A DNA stretch of 64,000 nt from Emydura subglobosa. Its lineage: Eukaryota > Chordata > Testudines > Chelidae. The position numbers were made by a program, and so were the translations under genes. Location of the stretch: positions 19,532,689 through 19,596,688 of the forward strand of contig ML679956.1 in NCBI GenBank assembly GCA_007922225.1, given 5' to 3'. The notes under the pieces are model-generated. The model worked only from the letters and a program-made list of their open reading frames with translations. It made no database searches and was not told where the DNA came from. Below are positions 55,886 to 64,000 of this stretch, piece by piece. The number at the start of each line of letters is the position of its first letter. Position 1 is the stretch's first letter.

Positions 55886-58080
55886 TCTTTATTTATATAT
55901 ATATATATAAAATCAGCAGAAGACTTTGAAAAAATCTATTTGCAGCTTGAAATCTTTCAAGGAGAAGTAACAGATAAGCATGAGATGGGGACTTTCTGAG
56001 AACTTAACTTTTTTTCTGCACTATACAGACATTGCCCAAGGCATTATGTAAAATTGTTACTGTCCAATTTATTGGCTGGGTACAGAGTTCAGAGTTTATA
56101 TTTAATGTTCTGTGATGCCATTAATACAAAGTAGTAGTGTGATTGCATAGCCATAACTGTGAAATATGCAGTTGGGTCCCTTCTTTTAACTTTTCTTCAG
56201 TTGTGGGGTTTTGGGAATACTATCCTGCTGTCTTAAGCTATGTCCCATGCCACATAAAATAATACCACATGTGTTACGTTTACTGGTGTGTATTTCTCTG
56301 TCAATGCCACAAAATAAGTGTGTGCCGTGTAAGGTGTGAGATGCCTGTGTGAGTGGCTGATATAACTGCTTCTCTGCATGGCATTTTGGAAACATCACCT
56401 TGCAGAGTTAAGCAGTGTCCTATGTGAATCACACTGAGTTGTGTACAGTATGGTTTTTGCATACTTATTGGATCTGCTGCAGTCTGTGGTAGAAAAGAAC
56501 AAGAAACAAGCTTCTCTTAACAGGTTGTATTGAGGCCGATATGGATTTTACTTCTGGGAAACAGGCTGCTGTATGTTCCACCTCCCAAGTGTGGTGCCAT
56601 TGCTAGTAGAGTTCTTTTTAGGATCCTAATTTGTGTGGCAATATTCTGCAGCATGTACATAGTAGAACTGATCAGAATTTTTGAATTTCAAAGTGTTGAC
56701 GATATTTCTGTCAACATTTCAACTGAGAAAGCGGAGATAAAAGATTTGATGACATTTTCATCAGTTTCTCCCCACCCCCCTACTATTTTTCAACCGGCTT
56801 TGCTTCATATTCTAGAACGTTAACAAAAATACCTGTGTGGTGCCCCATTGTTTTCAGTGGGGTTCTGCATAGGCACAGAAGTCGGCCCACCCAGATTACA
56901 ATGCAGGATCTGGAGAACCTAAAGCCATTACTGTAAGTGTGGTGTAAAAATGCTGGAGTCATGCACACACATTTAGGTGGGTAAGGCTTCCATCTTGCGG
57001 GAGGAGAAAGCTTAGACTTGCTGTACAAGTGATGCTGCTATTTTGGGGCCCTTATTGGTCAGCTATGTTGCTGCCACTGATCAATTTATACTTTTGATTT
57101 AGTAGTTATGGGAGGAGATAAACTGCTTGCTCTCTAATGCTTCAGACAAACAATTATCTTTGAAACGGTGGCTGCTCTGCGAAGTGATCAATTGCATTTT
57201 GTACCATTCCTTTATTGCTTGGCTGAATGCTACACTGTTTCCTTTTTTAAAACAAACTAGTGACCAAAGCGCAAATCAGCACCAAAAAACCTAGCTCCAC
57301 CAAACCGCATGTTCATTTACCAACACCTGCATCCCTAAAAAAAGACCAAACAATAACGACATCCTAACTAGAACCAACAAATTTTAATTTTGAAATCATG
57401 CTGACAAATGACAAATTTTTGCTTCTTTTTAAACATGAAGCTTCATAATTTCCAGTCTAAAACTAGTATCATATGGGACCTTAAGCTAATAGTATTTTTA
57501 TTTAAGAGAGAGAGAAATCTGTTCTGGTAAAGGACAGGGTTGGTTTTTTTTTTTTTTTTTTTTTGGCTAAAGTAAAAAAATAAAAATGCTTTAAACCAAC
57601 TAGCATTAATTTTCTCCACCAATAATTTTACATTTGTTTTGTTTTATATTTGCAATTGTAATTTCTGAAAAATTTAAACAAAGAAAATTCTCAAAATAGA
57701 AATCTTACCCTTTTTTTCCCATTTTATTTTATTTTATTATTTTATTTTTTTAAGTAAAAATCTTCTCTGTTGACTTCCTCCCTACTCTCTCCTACAAAGA
57801 AATTTTGTTTCATGGCCTCATGAGGACTTCTGGCATGATTTTTAAAATTGCTATCTGTAATTACTGAACTTGTGATGATAAAACTTCATCTCCATGACGG
57901 TTCACACAATCCAAAGAGAATCACCCAATTCTTCATGAAAAGCAAATTAAAATGCTTGCTGAATGAAATTATCTTAAAAGTCAAGTGAATGCTCGCACAA
58001 CTTTTTAATTTTTTTTCTGTAGTCACCCATCTCTCAGTATTTTATACCCATCTATCTATAAAGTAGATATCATGACCTAT
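55886..58080. other. Mostly unassigned AT-rich stretch
   Basis: The part 56,662-56,805 ('gaactgatcagaatttttga', 'tttttcaaccggctttg') may be a decayed copy of the A/T-rich family. A poly-T run is at 57,545-57,563 and a (TTTTA)n-like run at 57,720-57,752. The frame 56,530-56,823 (97 codons) has no domain beyond a hydrophobic stretch. Confidence 0.35.
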
Positions 58081-58470
58081 GAGTCTTGAACCCAGCCGTG
58101 CTCCAACCCTCCGCCTGGCAGCCTGCTGACATTTGCTTACCTGGGACCCAGAAAGCCCAGCCCCAGCTTGAGGGTCCATCCCTGAAATCCGATTGATGGA
58201 ATCCCAAAGTGGCCCACTGGCCCTACTTCCACGAGAAACAGGAACAGGAAGCTTGTCTGAACACCTGGATTCACTCCTGCTTCTTTTCCCCGGTTTGATT
58301 TCCTGGCATCCGGACCTAATGTGGCTCCTGGCATCTGACTTACTGTTCTGAGCTCCAATTTGTCTCCTGTTTTTTGACCTCCAAATATCCTGACCCTTGA
58401 CTCCTGTCTCATGACTGCAGATCCTGTCTCTGATTACTAGGTCTGGCCACCTTTGACCCAGCCATGACAG
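58081..58470 (-). mobile_element. LTR-like repeat, antisense
   Basis: In reverse it begins TGTCATGGCTGGGTCAAAGG (58,470-58,451) and continues in degenerate 'gtcaggag..caggag' units. The same kind of words occur in the insertion at 17,486-17,804, on the opposite strand. I recognise a common turtle LTR-type repeat; the TG start supports one end. The minus-strand frame 58,412-58,137 is compositional. Confidence 0.45.
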
Positions 58471-59131
58471 TAAATAGGTTCAGTTATTGGCTCTCGAAGA
58501 TGGTTTGAAGAAATGGGGTAATCTGTTTGGATGACGAAGCTTTCACAGCAGGTGATTTACTATAGTACCCATCAGACCTAAATGTGTTGAGACTGTATTC
58601 GATGTATCCTTTGGAACTCCTTTGTTAGAAATTCTTTTTTTTTTTTTTTTTAAAAACTCTCTCTGACTATGAGAACTGAGAAGGGACCATGAGAAGGGGA
58701 GGAAGAGAATGAACGTCTAACAAAATAGTCATTTGACAAACACAATGGCAAATTAGCGCATGGATGTGTTGGGAAGTCCTCTGCTTATCTGAATGCAGCC
58801 TTCTGCTCACATTGCACACTACTCCTTTTGTGTTGCTGCTGAATTACCTAGAGTCCACCTATACTTGGAGATTGCGTAGTCCTTTTTCATTAGTGGCACA
58901 GCTGCATTGTTGCTGGTATTGCAATATATTCTACTGTGGACCAGGTAAAAGAGTTTTTACCACCACATGTCGTCTAATGATAATCAGAGGTTCAAATGTC
59001 TAAGCTTGATCTACACTAAAACTACTCTGTTGGTAGCACCAGTGATACTGAAAAGCCAGTAAGAACATTCCTAATATACACTAGGATGCAGGGCCTGGAC
59101 CAAGTTTACATACTAGACAACATTGCTTGTC
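58471..59131. other. Unassigned stretch
   Basis: A poly-T run is at 58,635-58,651. No gene or repeat family was recognised. Confidence 0.35.
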
Positions 59132-59139
59132 ACATAACT

Positions 59140-59250
59140 CCGTGTTTCTCAACGGCTGGTCTGTGGACTGGTGCCGGTCCCTGAGATCTCTGACACAGTT
59201 TAGGAAGGCAGCAAGCCCATCTCTGGTATCAAAAAGGTTGAAAAACCCTG
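59140..59250. mobile_element. hAT MITE with 8-bp target-site duplication
   Basis: It is flanked by ACATAACT (59,132-59,139) and ACATAACC (59,251-59,258), 7 of 8 identical. hAT elements duplicate 8 bp. The left end CCGTGTTTCTCAAC and right end GTTGAAAAACCCTG are inverted partners close to the CAGTGTTTCTCAAC terminus of a common vertebrate hAT group. Inside, 'ctggtgccggtccctgagat' and 'ctctgacacagtttagg' also fit that family. It has no coding capacity. Confidence 0.8.
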
Positions 59251-59258
59251 ACATAACC

Positions 59259-62200
59259 TAGGAGTTGATATTGATCATGGATTTTAGCAGGGACAATTTT
59301 TGCAACAAATTAAACATAAAGAAAATGGATGAATCCTAATACATTGGAGTAAATGGTAAAACTGCTATTGACGTCAATAGGGGCAGGATTCACCAGACGT
59401 GTAGTGAAAAGTCAGGAAACAAAGGAAGTTGTGACACTTATTCTTGTCCAATTCTTTGATATTTCTTGAAATAAACGTGCCCTATAATGCTATAATGTGA
59501 TTAATAGAGCAACAGATTTTACAATTGTGCTGTACTACAGAGTCAACTGCACTCTGTCTGCAGCAAAGGAGCCTTAACATAAGACTGTAAAAAAGAGTAA
59601 ATGTATCAGACAGAAGGCTAGGGAACATTATCAGAGTATAAATGAAAGTGATTTCCTTTCCGTTTCCTCCTCTAGGTGTGTATGGAGAGGGAACAATAAT
59701 TTCATTAATGCAACTTGTCTAGTTATTTGCCCTACTTAAATAAAAAACTCTAGACTTACAAATTGTGGACACTGTCCCTACAAAATATTTTCACATTACT
59801 TACCCTGCTCTCTCTCTTCACTCCTTGTTTTTAATTTTTTTTTTTCACCATCCTCTTGTATCTTGTTTTAAACAAAGATCTTTCTTTTACTAGGTCTGCC
59901 CAGCATCTAGCACCACATAGCCCCAAGCAGTTGTTCTGATAAAGCACTCAACTGTCCTGATCTTGCTCAAGCCAAAATTTACTCCCATGATTGCAAGGGG
60001 TTACGGGATGCTTAGCATAAGTGAATAAGGTTATATAAAAATCATAGAGCGATTTAGGCTATATAACTGCTATCATATTTGTGCTTACTGCTGTTTGCGT
60101 TTAATGCATTCCAATATACGGTGAGGATAACGCATTATTAATATATACACACTAGCAAGCATATATTAGCCAAGAAAGCCAATTACACTGATGGCAGTCC
60201 AGATGTTATATGTTATATTATATGATTCATAAAGGTTGGAGAAAAGCAAATGGTAATTTTTTTTTTAATAGATTTTGAAAGGTTGGACTTTCAGTGAAGA
60301 AAACGACAGTGTTGGATTTTTAGAAGTACTAAGGATCCACAGCTCATTGGGAGCGTCTAGTGCACAGCAACTCTAAAAATGAGGCCCACAGTGTCTAGCC
60401 AGTAAGATGGTTTTTTTCCACTGAAAAGAAGAGAACTGAATAGTGTCTAGCTGGTGGATGTAATCTTCATGTTGACAAACCAAATCAGAATTTTTGTGAT
60501 GTAATTAATTACATCGGGAAAATAAGGATTGCATTAAAAAACAAGGAGTGTAGGAGAGAGATTGCCCATGAATAATGGGTGAATTCTTGGCCCATTAAAG
60601 AATTTTCCCACTGCCTTCAGTAGGACCAAGATTTCACGCAACAAAAGAAGCTCTCATAATTTAATTAGGCTGCTACTTCATAAAACACTCCCTCATTTTT
60701 TTTAAGCATTACTGTGTTCATGTAGGTTTGTCTTAGTGAAGGAGATAAGTACATACCATATACATGATTACTCTTTGTGTAATGTTCATACAGAAATATT
60801 CAGAATGCTTTATAGTCAAATATATATAATTTTTGCTTTCATTGGCTCTGATTTAGCAAGGCACTAACTTTAAGCACCTGCCTAACTTTAAGCACATGAG
60901 TAATCCCACTTATGTCCCTCCATGCAGGGGTAACCATGACCAGCTAACAAGTTTTGTAAACATGACTGTCACTGGATGCTAAGCTGTATTTCACACTTAA
61001 ATGTTAGTTACATGTTAGTTAATGCATTTTTCCAGTGAGGCCAAGGCCATTGTGCCTTAGAAAGGAACTTTTGTATCCACTTTAAAGAGCATTACTGAAA
61101 CTTAAACTTCACTCAGTGCAGATACAAATTGGTGGAAAGAAGTTCTTTCAGACAAAGGGCTCCAGGCCATGTCATCCTCCTTTCTGTCTCTCATGTGTAT
61201 TTAAATGCACCTCATTAAATACAATGATCCTGGGACATTCCAGAGAGCAAAAAGACTAGGATAAAGACCAAATAAAACTATATCAGTAACATCTGTATCG
61301 ACAACAGTAATGCCAGTCATTATATAAGCTCTACTGACTTGGTCAGTGGTACTCTATACTCTTTTCTCCCTATTCTTCCTAGCACAGTAGGTGTGCTAGT
61401 TAGGAAAATCGAGTGACAGATCTCGATATTGACAGGAAAATATTACAATGATTATTTATTGGTCATTAAACTTGCCTTTACTGAAGCTTACAATACATTT
61501 ATCTTTACTTTCATACATATGGTGCTTGGAGAAAAATAACCTTATGCATATTTAGTTTGTTTAATTATATGAAATATTCAAGCTAACAAAAGTAATTCCA
61601 GAAGGCTTCTATTTTGTCTCCAGGTATGAGCAAATGTCCGAAAGATAACCCCTCCTTTAACATAAAACCATGTTAACATAAAACAACCCCTAAGGTTGTT
61701 ATAAAAACTCAGAAAAGCTGCATTTGAAACATTACCTTGTTTTAATTGTATACTATTTTTTCTGCTATATTGAAGAGATATTGGTTATTGAAATTTATGC
61801 TTTTTACAAAACTGTAATAGAAGTTGAATTGCTGTAACAGAGATTGTAACTCTAAGGAGCTTGAATCAAGAGACGACAAAGCCCTAAGTGCCTTATCTAG
61901 ACCAAGATACTGCAAAATGGAATGTAGGAATGTGTTATCAGAGCAATGAATCTAGGTTGTGAAGTGGGCCTATCCCAATCCCCCTTTCTTTTCAAAGGAA
62001 AACCTCTGATCGCATCTTCAGAAAAACCTCCTAGGAAACCTGTAGTTGGAAATATTTGAAACCTTTTTGTTTATTTCTTAAGTGTTGAAATGACAAACAT
62101 CTTTGTGAAATACAAACTTGCAAATATGTTAACTGAAAACAAAAGCGCCTAATATGGTTTCCTAGTATCTGTGCTATGTAAATGGTTACATGCTTTATGT

Positions 62201-64000
62201 ACTAACATGGAATCTAATAACCTTGACATATTAATGTAAGAAGCCACTTAAGCAGAGAATATTTATATTGATGCAGAATTAATTAATTACTGGCAGTGCT
62301 CTAGCAAGAATCTCACCCAACTCCAGAAGACAGTACCCACTGCATCTCTCCAAAAATTGTCATGTAAAATCAACAACTTCTTTAATATTTAAGATAAGTA
62401 CTCTCTTTAAGAATTATTTAATATTACAACTGTTTACAAAAACTTAAGTTATATAAGTAACAAGGGTGTTTGTTTTGGAAAACAGAATTTTACTGTCATC
62501 TTTGTAATAAGTCACAGAATTTTCTCTTTTTCTTGCAAATTCTGGCTGCTACCAAGATAGCAAATGCGAAATTAAACACTTGTCTGTAAAATCTAGTATG
62601 TGTCTCCTTGCTGTTTAACATTTAGTACACAGGAAAAACTGTTGTAAGTTAGGAGCAAATTCTTAGCAACAAAAAATAAAAAACCTATTTCCTATCCCAC
62701 TGTTCTCCCTTAATCAGCCCTCTTGATTTTTCTTCCCCCTCCTCACCCTTTCCACCAACTGGTCCTGAACACTAGTGTCGCAAGACTTGGCTGAACCTGC
62801 GTTGTCGGTTTGGATTCCAAACCAGCCTGCTTCCTTATGGGTAAACTGTAGGCTAGATAACGCTCCAACAGTGGACTTATTCAATTGTATCCACAGGTAA
62901 TGGCAAGCTGGGTTTTGATTCTTATATCCTACCCTACAATAGGAGCTCACAGTAAAGAGATCCAAATTGTTCATACGATCATTTTGGGAATTGAAACACA
63001 GTTTTCTCAACATCATCTTTAAAAAAAAAAAAAAAACCCCAGCAGAGAAAAGTAATTAATAGATAAATGTAAAAAATGTGGGTCGGTTCTGTCAAACCTA
63101 TAGGTTCTCATTGCAGAATGCAGCTGACAAGGGTAGTGAAAAACAAATTTAATTGACTGCAAGTCACATTTGGTCTTCTAGCAATGACGAATAAATGTTA
63201 AGTAAACTCCTATTTGAAATAGCATTGGGTTTGATTCTTATTTACACTAAGATCCTTTTCAAAAGCTAGTAGTACAAAGGGGCCTTTTAGTAAATGAGAA
63301 TTGTGCTCTTATGTATGCTTTTTTACTTTCATTTTCCCCTTATGTTGAAATCAATTTTTTTTAGTCAATCTTTCTCCCTTCCCCCTTTTTTTCCAAATAA
63401 AGCCCTGAAAATAGGGCAGCTTGATATAAGCCTTAGTTTTATTGTTTTTCACTAATATGTAGATTTTGCCTGTATGTAACTCATTGAAATGCAGAAACCA
63501 CTTAGCACAGAACAAAGAAAATCCTTGGTCTGAGATTTACCAAAAGGAAAAGAAAGCAGAGATTAAAAATGTCTGTTAATACTTTTGTGTAAAAGGATTA
63601 AAAATGGAATGTCTGTTTCAGACTCATTAAAATTAAATGAATGAGATTTTAAGCACTTTACAATTTGCATACTAGATACAAAGTATATAGTTCCTCAGCT
63701 TTTGCCTCAGTAATCGTTCTCTTGACCTGTCCATGCTTCCTTAGAAGAGAATACATTTGATCAAACAAGGTGTAAGATCTAATATATATATTTAAATCTA
63801 TCAGAAAGGACTAGCATATATGCTATGAAAAAATGCTATCTGGAATAAGCCTTCTTTGCCCTAAGCACAATAGGGTTCAATATAATTTGATCTAAAAATT
63901 ACCATGAACAGTTAAAAAAGTTGTATAGATCCAGTAAGTAAATGAATGAAACAATAGGTAAAGAGAGCCTTTTAAGTGTTAATAAATTAATCAATAAACA
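59259..64000. other. Unassigned AT-rich, repeat-poor stretch
   Basis: Nearly 5 kb with few recognised elements. 59,345-59,400 ('ctattgacgtcaatagggg', 'caggattcacc') and 60,845-60,925 ('gatttagcaaggcactaact', 'ttaagcacatgagtaat') are short palindromic MITE-like pieces. 61,655-61,690 has a small direct repeat 'ttaacataaaac'. An A run is at 63,020-63,036. The minus-strand frame 63,016-62,714 (100 codons) has no recognised domain and is not called. Confidence 0.35.

Noticed and set aside
62714..63016. 100-codon minus-strand frame next to an A17 run
   Set aside because: The A run is on the wrong strand to be its tail, and no family is recognised.

Overview
The window reads as non-coding DNA from a vertebrate nuclear genome. 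The repeat content points to a reptile, most likely a turtle. The indicators are abundant old CR1 LINE copies with turtle-like 3' ends, Penelope-like (PLE) 3' tails, Harbinger-like and palindromic MITEs, a hAT MITE, and MIR/CORE-SINE-like copies. The species call rests on recalled repeat families, not on a search. The DNA is AT-rich, and almost every open reading frame is under 120 codons and lies in repeats or low-complexity sequence. I found no intact protein-coding gene, tRNA, rRNA, CRISPR array or bacterial-type operon. The window is best read as an intergenic region or the inside of a very large intron.

Layout. 0-3 kb: a MITE-like end abuts an antisense CR1 coding fragment (endonuclease to start of reverse transcriptase), followed by another dispersed repeat. 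3-12.1 kb: palindromic MITE-like pieces and two antisense CR1 3' fragments (7.2-8.0 and 11.7-12.1 kb). 12.9-13.4 kb: a GC-rich block with a three-part pentanucleotide microsatellite. 15-19.6 kb: a MITE, a sense CR1 3' half, a fold-back PLE tail, an antisense CR1 split by an LTR-like insertion, and a Harbinger-like MITE. 23-25.3 kb: an antisense CR1 invaded by a small fold-back, then a 197-bp fold-back PLE tail with a 13-bp target-site duplication. 26.5-28.7 kb: a GC-rich block with the C-terminal end of an antisense non-CR1 LINE next to LTR-like sequence. 32-33.3 kb: two copies of an A/T-rich repeat. 36-44 kb: two sense CR1 3' ends, MIR-type SINEs and MITEs. 45.3-46.25 kb: a decayed, intronless coding stretch on the minus strand that looks like a retrocopied host gene. 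47-59 kb: LTR-like pieces, a full-length Harbinger-like MITE with a TAA duplication, and a hAT MITE with an 8-bp duplication. 59.3-64 kb: AT-rich, repeat-poor DNA.

There is no pathway for the parts to share. The most interesting structure is a set of three hairpin (fold-back) insertions of Penelope-type 3' tails. The largest keeps a recognisable hammerhead ribozyme core, CUGANGA-stem II-GAAA, that appears inactivated at the G8 position.
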